Shown piece after piece: positions 9,621 through 18,881 of a DNA stretch of 64,000 bases. The first letter of the stretch is position 1, and the number at the start of each line of letters is the position of its first letter. The position numbers and the translations under genes were made by a program. This DNA is from JAVKBW01 sp040222995 (GTDB lineage Bacteria; Pseudomonadota; Alphaproteobacteria; UBA8366; Aestuariispiraceae): NCBI GenBank assembly GCA_040222995.1, contig JAVKBW010000097.1, forward strand, positions 124,001 through 188,000, written 5' to 3'. The notes under the pieces are model-generated. The model saw nothing but the letters and a program-made list of their open reading frames with translations, searched no databases and was not told where the DNA came from.

Positions 9621-9727
9621 CCACCCGCTTGTGCTTTTCTGCGGGTTTGGAGGACGGACGAAGCTGTCAGGCGGGTCGCTGTCCCCTTTCGACAAAAGTA
9701 TTATTGTATCTGAAAAGGCACTAATCC

Positions 9728-10567
9728 ATGGCTGGCTGGACTTGGTTCAAGGGTGAATGGCGCGACGAGGCCGCGCCGATGATTTCCGTCAATTCGCAGG
9801 GTGTATGGCTCTCATCGTTCATTTTCGACGGGGCCCGGGCCTTCGACGGGATGACGCCCGACCTTGACCTGCATTGCGAACGGACGTTGACATCGGCGAC
9901 ACGCTTCGGCCTGCTGCCGCAACAGACGGCGGACGAGATCGAAGGCCTGGCCCTGGAAGGCATCGCGAAGTTTCCGAAAGGGGCGGACCTGTATATCCGG
10001 CCGATGTACTGGGCCGAGGATGGCTGGGTCGCGCCGGACCCCGAAACCACAACCTTCGCTATCACCGTGACGGAAAAGCCGATGCCGCCGCAGACCGGGT
10101 TTTCCGCGTCCTTCGCGCCGTTCCGCCGGCCGGCCCCGGATATGGCGCCGACCGACACCAAGGCAGCCTGTCTGTACCCGAATGCCGGAAGGGCGCTGCA
10201 ATATGTGCGCGACAGGGGTTACGACAACGCCGTTGTCTTCGCGCCTGACGGCAAGGTCGCCGAATTCGCCACCGCCAACCTGTTCTTCGCCAAGGACGGC
10301 GTGGTGAAAACGCCGGCGGCGACGGGCAGTTTCCTGAACGGCATTACCCGCCAGCGGATGATCCAGCTTCTGCGCGACAGCGGCGAGACGGTCGAGGAAG
10401 TAACGGTCACCAGGGAAGACCTGCTGCAGGCCGACGAAATCTTCAATACCGGTAATTACGGCAAGGTGATGCCGGTCAGCCGGTTCGAGGACCGCGACAT
10501 GCAGCCCGGTCCGCTCTACCGGCGCGCCCGGGAACTGTACTGGGACTATTCAGCCGGCACCTTGTAA
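9728..10567 (+). CDS. class IV aminotransferase (branched-chain type)
   Basis: A 279-residue PLP-dependent fold-type IV enzyme of the IlvE / D-amino acid transaminase / 4-amino-4-deoxychorismate lyase family. The PLP lysine is in MAPTDTKAACLYPN. GKVAEFATANLFF and the end segment ADEIFNTGNYGKVMPVSRF also fit. The N-terminus (WFKGEWRDEAAPMISVNSQG) matches the family. It is distinct from the fuller ilvE copy at 56.3 kb and its substrate may differ. Its 3-prime end overlaps the convergent molybdopterin oxidoreductase gene by 18 bp. Confidence 0.85.
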   Translation: MAGWTWFKGEWRDEAAPMISVNSQGVWLSSFIFDGARAFDGMTPDLDLHCERTLTSATRFGLLPQQTADEIEGLALEGIAKFPKGADLYIRPMYWAEDGWVAPDPETTTFAITVTEKPMPPQTGFSASFAPFRRPAPDMAPTDTKAACLYPNAGRALQYVRDRGYDNAVVFAPDGKVAEFATANLFFAKDGVVKTPAATGSFLNGITRQRMIQLLRDSGETVEEVTVTREDLLQADEIFNTGNYGKVMPVSRFEDRDMQPGPLYRRARELYWDYSAGTL

Positions 10568-12622
10568 CCCGTTCCAGGCTTTTTCCACCTCGACGAAGGT
10601 CTCGTTGTAGCAGGCGCCGTCTTCGATATCGGTGCGGATATCCGACGGGATCAGCGCATTGCCGGTGAAGCCGGTATCGCTGCTGGCGCGCCAGGTTCCC
10701 TTTGGCGAATACAGCACGCCCTGACGTGTCGCATCCGTGACTTTCAGCGTGAAGGTGACCCGGCCGCGATTGTTCCATACTGCGACCTTGTCGCCATCCC
10801 GCAAGTTCCGGGCTTCGGCGTCGGCCGGGTTCATCTCGACAACTTCCGGCCCCTTCGATTCCGTGCAGCCGCCGAAGGTGGCGTTGGTTCGTTTGGCCGA
10901 CGACGGCGAGATCAGCGACAGCGGCAGATCCTGCGGCACCGGGTCGAACCGCGGCACGCCATAGCCGAAGCGGGCCTCCAGATCGTCGGAATACAGTTCG
11001 ATCCTGCCGGTTTTCGTTGCCGGCGTCACCGTATCGCACATGATCAGCGCATCGCCGTTCGGTCGGCTCATCTCGATAGCGGCATCAAGCGCCATACCGC
11101 TCGGCCGGGTGCCGTTGAAGCGCGGGTCGTCACCGTTCATGGCGTCATCCATCAGCTCTTCGTCTGTCGCCGTGAAGGCCGGATCGTCATACTCGAACCG
11201 TGTGGCGAGTCGGCGGAAGATTTCCGTATTCGGCAGACTTTCCCCGACACAGGGAATGACAGGCGCGGCGCGCTGTACATAGTTCTGCCCGTAGGCGCCG
11301 TAAATGTCGTCGTATTCGAAATGGCTGGCGGCGGGCAGAATGACATCGGCAAACTGCATGCTGTCGGTCATCGCGATATCCGATCCGACGATGAACAGAT
11401 CATCACGCATCAGGGCCTTTATCATGGCGGTCTGATCGGGATGGGTCGCGACCGGATTGTGATTGTAGATCATGATCGCGGCGACTTTCGGGTCGAGCGA
11501 CGGGTCGAGAATCTTTTCCGCCATGTCGACGATGTTGAATGTGCGGGTGCCGGGCGGAATGAAATCGGTGCGCTGCAATTTTGCAGAGGTTTTCGGGGTA
11601 GCGACGCCGGATTTCGCGATCACGCCCGCGCCGAGCCGGCCGTGATTGCCGGTCAGCGCCTGCAGCGCCATGCCGGCCCGCAGGCTGGAGCCGCCGCTGT
11701 GACCGCGCTCTATGCCGTTGCCGAACGAGGCGGCGACGTTCTTCGCCTGCTGGTACCAGTCGGCTAGCTGATGCAGCTGCGCCGCCGGAATACGGCAGAT
11801 CGTTTCGACATCGTCGATCGTGTATTGCCGTGCCTGCGCCATATAGGCGTCGAAACCGTGCGTCCATTGATCGATGAAGGCGTTGTCCAGCGCATCGCGG
11901 CGTTCCAGTTCCGCCGCCAGCGCCATTGCCAGCACGACATCGGTGCCGGGATGAATCTGGATATGCAAATCGCACTGCTCCGCCACCTTGATCCGTTTCG
12001 GGTCGATGATGACGACCTTCGCCCCCTTGGCGCGCACGTCTTTCAGCACCCGTGTCAGGTGCAGGTTCGATACCGTGACGTTGTTGCCCCAGACGACGAT
12101 CAGATCGGCATGCACCGCCTGTTCCGGCGGCATGCCGGGGGCGGGGCCGAACAGGCTGGTATAGGCTGTGCCGCGCACCGCGCCGCAGAGCGGCCCGCGA
12201 TTCAGCAGGGTCGCGCCCATATAATGGAAAAACCGCCGGTCCATCGATCCGCCCGCCAGTTCGCCATGCGGGCCGGCATAGTTGAACGGCGCGACCGATT
12301 GCGGCCCGTGCTCGGCGATGGCCTTCGAAAAGCCGTCATGCACGATATCCAGCGCCTCGTCCCAGGATATCCGTTCGAAGCTCTTTTCGCCGCGCGCGCC
12401 TGTGCGTTTCAGCGGATGCGTCAGGCGGTTTTCGCCATGCACGAATTCAGGATATGAGCGCACGACCTTGTTGCAGATGACGCCCGCCGTGTAGGGGTTG
12501 GCGTCCGACCCCTTGATATCGGTCAGCACGCCGTTTTCGACACGGACGCTGAGGCTGCAGGTATCCGGGCAGTCTAGCGGGCAGACGCTGGGCAGCGTCT
12601 GTTTGGTCATCGGTTTGTTCAT
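10550..12622 (-). CDS. molybdopterin-dependent oxidoreductase (bis-MGD, Fe-S)
   Basis: A 690-residue member of the DMSO reductase / formate dehydrogenase superfamily. The N-terminal [4Fe-4S] ligand set is CPLDCPDTC followed by a cysteine in GVICNK. Molybdopterin-binding segments follow: VVWGNNVTVSNLHL, VVIIDPKRIKVAEQCD, and the C-terminal molydop-binding domain with NATFGGCTESKG and DGDKVAVWNNRG. There is no Tat signal, so it is cytoplasmic. No electron-transfer subunit is adjacent, and the substrate is unknown. The cofactor could come from the mobB-moeA-moaD-moaE genes at 53.8-56.3 kb. The start may instead be the Met four codons later. Confidence 0.88.
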   Translation of the reverse strand: MNKPMTKQTLPSVCPLDCPDTCSLSVRVENGVLTDIKGSDANPYTAGVICNKVVRSYPEFVHGENRLTHPLKRTGARGEKSFERISWDEALDIVHDGFSKAIAEHGPQSVAPFNYAGPHGELAGGSMDRRFFHYMGATLLNRGPLCGAVRGTAYTSLFGPAPGMPPEQAVHADLIVVWGNNVTVSNLHLTRVLKDVRAKGAKVVIIDPKRIKVAEQCDLHIQIHPGTDVVLAMALAAELERRDALDNAFIDQWTHGFDAYMAQARQYTIDDVETICRIPAAQLHQLADWYQQAKNVAASFGNGIERGHSGGSSLRAGMALQALTGNHGRLGAGVIAKSGVATPKTSAKLQRTDFIPPGTRTFNIVDMAEKILDPSLDPKVAAIMIYNHNPVATHPDQTAMIKALMRDDLFIVGSDIAMTDSMQFADVILPAASHFEYDDIYGAYGQNYVQRAAPVIPCVGESLPNTEIFRRLATRFEYDDPAFTATDEELMDDAMNGDDPRFNGTRPSGMALDAAIEMSRPNGDALIMCDTVTPATKTGRIELYSDDLEARFGYGVPRFDPVPQDLPLSLISPSSAKRTNATFGGCTESKGPEVVEMNPADAEARNLRDGDKVAVWNNRGRVTFTLKVTDATRQGVLYSPKGTWRASSDTGFTGNALIPSDIRTDIEDGACYNETFVEVEKAWNGLQGAG

Positions 12623-12720
12623 TTCCGCCTCGTATCGATAGAGAATTTTCTACGATGACCCTACGCTTGAAATGGATTGTGAAAAATAGCCAAAAAGGAA
12701 GAAAAACAGCGGACCAAATT

Positions 12721-12734
12721 CTTTTCTAGAAAAG
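12721..12734. promoter_or_regulatory. 14-bp perfect palindrome upstream of molybdo-oxidoreductase
   Basis: CTTTTCTAGAAAAG is a perfect palindrome about 100 bp upstream of the minus-strand molybdopterin oxidoreductase start. It could be an operator. No regulator family is suggested by the motif alone. Confidence 0.3.
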
Positions 12735-12960
12735 AGTTCCGGACTTGATCCGGGACCTGTTCCAGAGGCGGTGATGCACGCGGTGACGACAGCGGAATGG
12801 ATCCCGGCTCAAGGCCGGGAATCATTAACTCAAGCACATTGATCCCCGGGCGAAGACCCGGGGTCTTTCACCGCGTAAAGCGCTTCACCCTGATGAAGAT
12901 CCCGGCTCAAGGCCGGGAATCTTTGACGTTCACACCAATCCCCGGGCCGAACACTCGGGG
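12735..12960. repeat. array of REP-like palindromic units
   Basis: Several short GC palindromes lie in tandem in the 361-bp gap between lysS and the molybdo-oxidoreductase gene. A first unit TCCGGACTTGATCCGGGA (near 12737) is followed by two identical 23-bp units at 12801-12823 and 12899-12921 (core CCCGGCTCAAGGCCGGG). A CCCCGGG-CGAAGA-CCCCGGGG-type hairpin at 12844-12863 alternates with them, and an imperfect copy lies near 12941. They resemble the intergenic palindromes common in alphaproteobacterial genomes. They may also stop transcription of lysS, which ends at 12984. Confidence 0.7.
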
Positions 12961-12983
12961 GCCGGGACTCAAACCTATGCCAC

Positions 12984-14570
12984 TCAGGAAACATCCTCGC
13001 CGGCGAGAACGCGGCGAATCAGGTCTTTCGATTCCGGGATGCCGTAGAGCGCGAAGAACGAGCCCATGCGCGGGCCCTGATCCTGTCCCAGCAGGGTTTC
13101 ATACAAAGCCTTGAACCAGTCGCGCAGGTTTTCATAGCCGTGCCGTTTGCCGACCTCGTAGACTTCGGTCTGGATCTCTTCCGCCGAAGAACCCGCTGCG
13201 AGGTTGTTGAGCGACGTCAGCAGGTCTTCCAGCGCGGCGCGGTCCTGATCGGTCGGCGCGCGGTAGGATTTCTTCGGCTTCACGAAATCCGTGTAATAAC
13301 GAATGGCCTTGCCGACAAGCTGGTCCAGCATCGGTTCGGTTTCCGGCGTCGCTTCCGGCACATAGCGCGAAATGAACCCCCACAGGACATCCTTGTCCTC
13401 GGTGTTGCAGACGCCGGCGAGGTTCAGCAGGATTGAGAAGGAGAGCGGCGAGCCCTTGCCTTTGGGCGCGCCCTGATGGATGTGCCAGACCGGGTTTTCG
13501 ATCTGCGCGTCCGGCTCCTGGTCCGGGAACTTGTCCAGATGGGTCAGGTATTCGTCGACCGCTTTCGGGATGATATCGAAATACAGCCGCTTCGCCGTCT
13601 TCGGCTTCTGGAACATGAACAGGGCCAGGCTTTCATCCGGCGCATAGGTCAGCCATTCCTCGACGCTGAGGCCGTTGCCCTTCGACTTGGAAATTTTTTC
13701 GCCGGCCTCATCCAGAAACAGCTCGTAGGTGAAGGGTTCCGGCGGCGGGCCGCCGAGGGCGCGGGTGATCCTGCTCGACAGTTTCACCGAGTCGATCAGA
13801 TCCTTGCCGGACATTTCGTAATCGACGCCCAAAGCATACCAGCGCATGCCCCAGTCCGGCTTCCATTGCAGTTTGCAGCGGCCGCCGGTGACGAGGGTCT
13901 CGGCCTCGCTGCCGTCGTCGCGGCGGTAGACGATGGTGCCGGCATCGGCATCGGTGGCGATCACGGGCACCTGCAGGACATGGCCGGTTTCCTCGTCGAT
14001 CGGCAGGAACGGGCTGTAGGTCTGGCGGCGTTCCTCGCGCAGGGACGGCAGCATGATAGACTGGATTTCGTCATAGCAGCGCAGAACCTGAAGCAAAGCC
14101 TCGTCGAACCGGCCCGACATGTAACAGTCGGTCGAGCTGACGAATTCGTAGTCGAAGCCGAACTGATCCAGAAACGCCTGCAAACGGGCATTGTTATGCT
14201 CGCCGAAACTGGGATGCGTGCCGAACGGGTCACGCACTTTCGTCAGCGGCTTGTTCAGGTCTTCTGCCAGGGCTTCCTTGTTCGGCACATTGTCGGGTAC
14301 CTTGCGCAGCCCATCCATGTCGTCGGAGAAGGCGACCAGCTTGGTCGGGATCTCGTTTCCAGTCATCAGTTCGAAGGCGCGGCGCACCATCGTGGTGCGC
14401 ACGACCTCGCCGAAGGTGCCGATATGCGGCAGACCCGACGGGCCATAGCCGGTTTCGAACAGAACGAAGCCTTTTTCCGGCACCTTGCCGTCGATGCGTT
14501 TCAACACCTTGCGCGCTTCCTCGAACGGCCAGGCTTTGGCGACAAGGGCGGCTTCGCGCTGCGACGACAT
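12984..14570 (-). CDS. lysS: lysyl-tRNA synthetase, class I
   Basis: A 528-residue class I lysine-tRNA ligase (the archaeal/alphaproteobacterial type, sometimes called lysK), which charges tRNA-Lys in the cytoplasm. The HIGH motif appears as GYGPSGLPHIGTFGE near residue 40 and the KMSKS motif as KISKSKGNG. The ATG at 14570 (MSSQREAALVAKAWPF) is preceded by GAAGGAAG at good spacing. The frame is open to 14654 but the extra residues look non-native. It is divergent from the helicase gene at 14748. This class occurs instead of class II LysRS in many Alphaproteobacteria. Confidence 0.93.
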   Translation of the reverse strand: MSSQREAALVAKAWPFEEARKVLKRIDGKVPEKGFVLFETGYGPSGLPHIGTFGEVVRTTMVRRAFELMTGNEIPTKLVAFSDDMDGLRKVPDNVPNKEALAEDLNKPLTKVRDPFGTHPSFGEHNNARLQAFLDQFGFDYEFVSSTDCYMSGRFDEALLQVLRCYDEIQSIMLPSLREERRQTYSPFLPIDEETGHVLQVPVIATDADAGTIVYRRDDGSEAETLVTGGRCKLQWKPDWGMRWYALGVDYEMSGKDLIDSVKLSSRITRALGGPPPEPFTYELFLDEAGEKISKSKGNGLSVEEWLTYAPDESLALFMFQKPKTAKRLYFDIIPKAVDEYLTHLDKFPDQEPDAQIENPVWHIHQGAPKGKGSPLSFSILLNLAGVCNTEDKDVLWGFISRYVPEATPETEPMLDQLVGKAIRYYTDFVKPKKSYRAPTDQDRAALEDLLTSLNNLAAGSSAEEIQTEVYEVGKRHGYENLRDWFKALYETLLGQDQGPRMGSFFALYGIPESKDLIRRVLAGEDVS

Positions 14571-14747
14571 GACGATCTTCCTTCTTTTCAGATACGGGTT
14601 GAAACGGTGGCGGAACCTATGCCGGGCGGGCGTTGGCGTCAATCTTCGGCGCAAGGGTGTTTGGCATGGCCGTCGCGTGCCGAATCGCGGAAAAGCAGGT
14701 AGATTGATCCTATTTCCTTAGACAATCACCGGAAAGCCGCGCTCTTT

Positions 14748-17552
14748 ATGTCTGTCCCATCCCTGCCGCCTCTGCCGAATGCCGTGCTGGTCGCCGGCAT
14801 CAGCGATGCGGTGTGGCTGGATGCGGAAGACGGTACGCTGGACCGGATTCCGATAGCGGAAGCGGCACGACGGGCGCGGAAAGAACCGCCATTGTTGTGT
14901 CACCTTCCGGCGACATCAAGGCGGCTGCGCTGCGATTCGTTTCCCTGTTTCGACCTGCTGGAACTCTACGCCTTCGTGCGGCCGGCGAAATTCTGTGTGC
15001 CGACGGCGGCCGGCCTGTCGGCGGCGATGGGCCTGCCCTTGCCCGACACACTGGAAGATGCGGCTTTGTCGCTGCTGCGGGTGCGCGATGCGCTGCTGGC
15101 GGACCTGAAACGCGAAGCCGGGCGCAAGGAACCGTCGCTGCCGCGTATCGCCACCGCGATGGCGCGCGGGCTGTGGAGTTGGGGCCCGGCCGTTCTGTCG
15201 GTGATCGGGGTCGAGGATGACGGGTTGCGGGCCGCAACGTCGGGGCTGGATGTCTGGCGGCGTCTGCCGGAATGGCAGGAACAGGCCCCACCGCCGCCGC
15301 CCGCCGGCTATGGCGTCGACCCGCGCGACACACGTCGGCGGCTGGCCGAGCTGTTGGGGGAGGGGGCGGAAGACCGGCCGAGCCAGGGCGATTACGCCGC
15401 CGCCGTCACCCATGCATTCCAGCCGCGGCTGGAAGACGGCTCACCCAATGCCGTGCTGGCGGAAGCGGGGACCGGCGTCGGCAAGACCCTCGGTTATATC
15501 GCGCCGGCCAGCCTGTGGTCGGAACGCAACGAAGCGCCGGTCTGGCTGTCGACCTATACAAGGAACCTGCAGCATCAGATCGACAGCGAGGTTGAACGGC
15601 TGTTCCCCGACGAGAAGATCCGCCGCAAGAAAGTCGTCATCCGCAAGGGGCGGGAAAACTATCTCTGCCTCCTCAATCTGGAAGAAGCGGTGCGCGGCAC
15701 CGGCGTCAACAAGGCGGACGCGGTGCCGCTGGGCCTGATGGCGCGGTGGACGCTGGCGACCCGCGATGGCGACATGACGGGTGGCGATTTTCCGTCCTGG
15801 CTGTCCGATTTGCTGGGCGTGCGCCGCAGCACCGGCCTGACCGACCGGCGCGGCGAATGCATCTTTTCCGCCTGCGCGCACTACAGCCGGTGTTTCATCG
15901 AACACAGCCAGCGCCGCGCGAAACGAGCCGATCTGGTGATCGCCAACCATGCGCTGGTGATGATCCAGGCGGCGCGCGGGTTGCTGGAACAGCAGAACCG
16001 GGTAACGCGGCTGGTCTTCGACGAAGGCCACCATGTGTTCGATGCGGCGGACAATGCGTTTTCCGCCCATCTGTCGGGGCTGGAGACGACCGAATTGCGG
16101 CGCTGGATTCGCGGTGCGGAAACGAGAGGTTCGGGCCGGGCGCGCGGGTTGAAGAACCGGCTGGACGATCTGCTCAGCGGCGACGATGCGTTTCAGGCGC
16201 TGGATGCGCTGATGTCCGGCGCGGCGGCGTTGCCGGGCGGCGGCTGGCGGGAACGCTGTTCGGAAGGCCGGCCGTCCGGTCCGGCGGAAGCGTTCCTGTC
16301 GCAGTTGCGCAGCCTTGTCTATGCGCGGTCGTCCGGCCGCGATGGCGGGTACGATCTCGAAGCGCCGGTCGATCAACCGCCGGCAGACCTGATCGAGGCG
16401 GCGGCGGTGCTGTATGAGGCGCTTGACCGCATCGAACAGCCGGCGAAACGGCTCGTGAAGTCGCTCGCAAGGCGGCTTGATGAGGAAGCGGACGAGCTGG
16501 ACACGACAACCCGGACCCGTATCGAGGCCATCACGCGGTCGCTGCAGTATCGCTGTATCGATCTGGTGCGGGCCTGGGGCGACATGCTGCAGGCCTTGCA
16601 GCAGGGAGTGCCGGAAGCCTTCGTCGACTGGGCCAGCGTCGACCGGTCGGACGGGCGGGAATACGATACCGGCCTGCACCGCCACTGGATCGACCCGACC
16701 CGGCCCTTCGCTGAAGTGGTGATGGGGCCGGCGCATGGTGTGGTCATTACCTCCGCGACGTTGACCGATCGCCAGGCGGAAAAACCGGACTCCGCCGATC
16801 CGGCGGATGCCGACGCCAGTGCCGGCTGGCTGTCGGCGGAACAGCGGACCGGCACAAGACATCTGCCGAACCCGGCCTTCCGGGCGAAGGTCGATTCCCC
16901 GTTCGATTATCCGGCGCTGACGAAAGTTTTGATCGTCAACGATGTGCGGCGCGACGATGCCGACCAGGTGGCGGCGGCGTATCGCGAGCTGATCGGCGCG
17001 TCGGGGGGCGGGGCGATCGGCCTGTTCACCTCGATCGCCCGGCTGCGCGGCGTATACCGGCGGATCGCCGCACCGCTGGCCGAACGCGGTCTGCCATTGC
17101 TGGCCCAGCATGTCGATAACCTCAATCTGGCCAGTCTTGTCGATATCTTCCGGGCCGAACACGAAACCTCGCTGCTGGGCACGGATGCGCTGCGCGATGG
17201 CGTTGACGTGCCGGGTGCATCGTTGCGGCTGATCGTGTTCGACCGGGTGCCGTGGCCAAGGCCGACATTGCTGCACAAGGCGCGGCGCGGCGAATTCGGC
17301 GGCAATGCCTATGACGATCAGGTGACGCGACTGCGGCTGAAACAGGCCTTCGGCCGGCTGGTGCGGCGGGCCGATGACCGGGGGGTGTTCGTGATGCTGG
17401 ATTCACGCACGCCGAGCCGGTTGCTGAACGCCTTTCCGCCGGGCGTCAGCGTCGAACGGGTCGGGCTGGCGGAGGCGGTTCAGACCGTCGTCGGCTTCCT
17501 GACACGGCAAACGGTCGCTGCGCTTGACGGTTCCAACCCTGACGGTCCATAA
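14748..17552 (+). CDS. DinG/Rad3-family ATP-dependent DNA helicase
   Basis: A 934-residue XPD/DinG-like superfamily 2 helicase. The Walker A is EAGTGVGKT near residue 240 and the DEAH box is DEGH near 424. Between them are four cysteines typical of the XPD/DinG Fe-S cluster: Cys in NYLCLLN (about 306), then GECIFSACAHYSRC (about 371-382). C-terminal helicase motifs include VITSATL, GVDVPGASLRLIVFDRVPWPRP and LRLKQAFGRLVRR. The first 200 residues form an extra N-terminal region without motifs I recognise. It probably unwinds forked or damaged DNA. It stands alone between lysS (divergent) and the terB-like gene. Confidence 0.9.
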   Translation: MSVPSLPPLPNAVLVAGISDAVWLDAEDGTLDRIPIAEAARRARKEPPLLCHLPATSRRLRCDSFPCFDLLELYAFVRPAKFCVPTAAGLSAAMGLPLPDTLEDAALSLLRVRDALLADLKREAGRKEPSLPRIATAMARGLWSWGPAVLSVIGVEDDGLRAATSGLDVWRRLPEWQEQAPPPPPAGYGVDPRDTRRRLAELLGEGAEDRPSQGDYAAAVTHAFQPRLEDGSPNAVLAEAGTGVGKTLGYIAPASLWSERNEAPVWLSTYTRNLQHQIDSEVERLFPDEKIRRKKVVIRKGRENYLCLLNLEEAVRGTGVNKADAVPLGLMARWTLATRDGDMTGGDFPSWLSDLLGVRRSTGLTDRRGECIFSACAHYSRCFIEHSQRRAKRADLVIANHALVMIQAARGLLEQQNRVTRLVFDEGHHVFDAADNAFSAHLSGLETTELRRWIRGAETRGSGRARGLKNRLDDLLSGDDAFQALDALMSGAAALPGGGWRERCSEGRPSGPAEAFLSQLRSLVYARSSGRDGGYDLEAPVDQPPADLIEAAAVLYEALDRIEQPAKRLVKSLARRLDEEADELDTTTRTRIEAITRSLQYRCIDLVRAWGDMLQALQQGVPEAFVDWASVDRSDGREYDTGLHRHWIDPTRPFAEVVMGPAHGVVITSATLTDRQAEKPDSADPADADASAGWLSAEQRTGTRHLPNPAFRAKVDSPFDYPALTKVLIVNDVRRDDADQVAAAYRELIGASGGGAIGLFTSIARLRGVYRRIAAPLAERGLPLLAQHVDNLNLASLVDIFRAEHETSLLGTDALRDGVDVPGASLRLIVFDRVPWPRPTLLHKARRGEFGGNAYDDQVTRLRLKQAFGRLVRRADDRGVFVMLDSRTPSRLLNAFPPGVSVERVGLAEAVQTVVGFLTRQTVAALDGSNPDGP

Positions 17553-17623
17553 AGCGCTATCGGAAAGCGCAGGAATGCCGTTTCCTTGCGTGATACCCAG
17601 AAATCTTCGGAGCCCTACCAGAC

Positions 17624-18043
17624 ATGACGGAACAGACCGGGTCGATCAACGTTCACGCCGCCCTCATCTATGCCATGACCATCAGCGCCGCCGCCGACCG
17701 CGATATGACGGATGCGGAGCTACAGAAAATGAGCGACACCATGCATCTGCCGGTGTTCCGGGATTTCAATTCCGACAACCTGCCGCATGTGGCCGCCGAA
17801 TGCGCCGACCTTCTGGTCGATGACAACGGGCTGGATACGGTGATCGGCCTGATCGCCAACGCGCTCAGCCCCGGTCTGCGGGAAACCGCCTATGCCCTGT
17901 GCCTGGAAGTGGTGGCGGCCGACCTTAAGCCCGGTCAGGAAGAACTCCGCCTGCTTGAACTCGTTCGCTACGGGCTCGATATCGACCGGCTGACGGCGGC
18001 GGCAATCGAACGTGGCGTCAGCGCTCGCCACCGGATGATCTGA
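17624..18043 (+). CDS. TerB-like family protein
   Basis: A 139-residue all-helical protein of the tellurite-resistance TerB-like fold. Recognisable parts are AALIYAMTISAAADRDMTDAEL, where an acidic metal-binding helix start is conserved, and the later ETAYALCLEVVAADLKPGQEELRLLELVRYGL, the second acidic helix pair. Single TerB-domain proteins are common in Proteobacteria without a tellurite operon, and their function is poorly defined. It is the last chromosomal gene before the integrated element. Confidence 0.82.
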   Translation: MTEQTGSINVHAALIYAMTISAAADRDMTDAELQKMSDTMHLPVFRDFNSDNLPHVAAECADLLVDDNGLDTVIGLIANALSPGLRETAYALCLEVVAADLKPGQEELRLLELVRYGLDIDRLTAAAIERGVSARHRMI

Positions 18044-18184
18044 CAGACCGCCGGCGTGACAGAAACCGGATGGTTTCGGTCGCGATAACGGCTATGTGAA
18101 TAGCCATGCCGGAAATGCATGCCTGATCTGTAAATTTCGTTCTGGATTTCCGAATCCTGCACCCCTATGTAGGGGGTGCTTCAG

Positions 18185-18201
18185 TTGTTGCATTGCAACA
18201 A
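18185..18201. promoter_or_regulatory. palindrome with TGC-N3-GCA core upstream of sRNA copy 1
   Basis: TTGTTGCATTGCAACAA is a 17-nt palindrome, perfect apart from the central base. Its core TGC-ATT-GCA matches the PhaR-type operator form. The phasin upstream region at 61.09 kb carries the same 13 bases TGCATTGCAACAA. It lies about 45-60 bp upstream of the conserved start of sRNA copy 1, so it could be an operator of that promoter. No -10 box is obvious. Confidence 0.4.
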
Positions 18202-18244
18202 CCCAAACCGATGGCGAGATATTCTCCCTATCGTTTTGGATTTT

Positions 18245-18278
18245 ACGTCTCCCAGACGTGAAGCCTCCCTGTTCAACT
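18245..18278 (+). repeat. attL candidate: 34-bp direct repeat within sRNA gene
   Basis: These 34 bases are identical to 31193-31226 in the same orientation, 12,948 bp away. Flanking bases diverge on both sides (T versus C immediately before and after). The integrase gene starts 159 bp from the right copy, and arm-type repeats lie just inside each copy. This is the pattern expected of a core attachment site duplicated by integration. Confidence 0.72.
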
Positions 18279-18312
18279 TGCCGGTAAGACATTGTTCTTA
18301 CCGGCATTTTTC
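18245..18312 (+). ncRNA. small RNA, copy 1 (CUCCC-loop sRNA, disrupted by element insertion)
   Basis: Structured small RNA gene, one of three in the window. Hairpin 1 is ACGTCT-CCC-AGACGT (18245-18259). A segment CCTCCCTGTTCAACT follows, with a weak TGAA/TTCA pairing around it. A terminator stem GCCGGTAAG/CTTACCGGC (18280-18305) is followed by ATTTTTC. Just upstream, GATA-TTCTCCC-TATC (18218-18232) may be an additional C-rich loop if transcription starts earlier. C-rich CUCCC loops can pair with ribosome-binding sites; architecture and multicopy nature recall the suhB/mmgR and alpha-r14 sRNA families, but membership is unverified. Bases 18245-18278 are also the left attachment repeat, so the terminator is probably element-derived. 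Confidence 0.68.
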
Positions 18313-18340
18313 TTTATCGCCTTTGTTGCTTGTTAGGTTT

Positions 18341-18358
18341 TGGTCCCGTTGTGGTCCC
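18341..18358 (+). other. candidate integrase arm-binding sites, left end
   Basis: TGGTCCC occurs twice, at 18341-18347 and 18352-18358, start-to-start spacing 11 bp, 63 bp inside the left core repeat. The same pair with the same spacing and orientation lies at 31035-31052 inside the right end. Paired direct repeats near both ends are typical arm-type sites for tyrosine integrases. Confidence 0.55.
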
Positions 18359-18380
18359 GTTAGTGCGGTTTTCGATGATT

Positions 18381-18566
18381 TTAAGCTTCGCGCTGCACCA
18401 GTACATTTGCTCCAGATTCCGTCACCCGAAACCCGCTGTACCGACCTCGCTTCTTCCGCTCGATCCATCCGGCCCGCACCATCGCTTCAGGGTCCAGGAA
18501 CGAGACATCGCTTAAACCGGCCGCATGCGTCTCGGGGAACAGCCCATCGCCATACAGACGGCGCAA
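18381..18566 (-). CDS. small hypothetical protein, possibly a gene fragment
   Basis: A 61-residue frame with natural-looking sequence (SFLDPEAMVRAGWIERKKRGRYSGFRVTESGANVL), resembling the recognition helix and wing of a winged-helix domain. The only possible start in frame is TTG at 18566; a stop codon lies five codons upstream of it. It may be the surviving C-terminal end of a longer gene at the element's left edge. I do not recognise a family. Confidence 0.35.
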   Translation of the reverse strand: MRRLYGDGLFPETHAAGLSDVSFLDPEAMVRAGWIERKKRGRYSGFRVTESGANVLVQREA

Positions 18567-18881
18567 GGTTATGAAGGTCTAGTATCATGGCCTGCACAGC
18601 AGGGTCGCTATCTTCGCAATCACGACGCCCACCAGTAACCCAGTATGGAAACCGGCGGGTCCGTCCCGTTTGATTGTGACCAGCACACCTGCGAATTCAC
18701 ACACACATAATCAAAACATCTGATTTATTAACTGACGTACACATTGCCAACACGCAGTGACCCGGCGCGCTTGCCCTTACAATGGAGTGAGGTTCACATG
18801 CATTCTAGGACGATTGTGAATCGCCTTTTACGTCCGCATCGACTTATCGGTGCGGATAACGGGGCAAAAAGGACGTCAGAT

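Noticed and set aside
18044..18244. Search for a tRNA or tmRNA attachment site near the element
   Set aside because: No cloverleaf or tmRNA-like 3-prime end is visible at either junction; the repeat maps to the sRNA instead.
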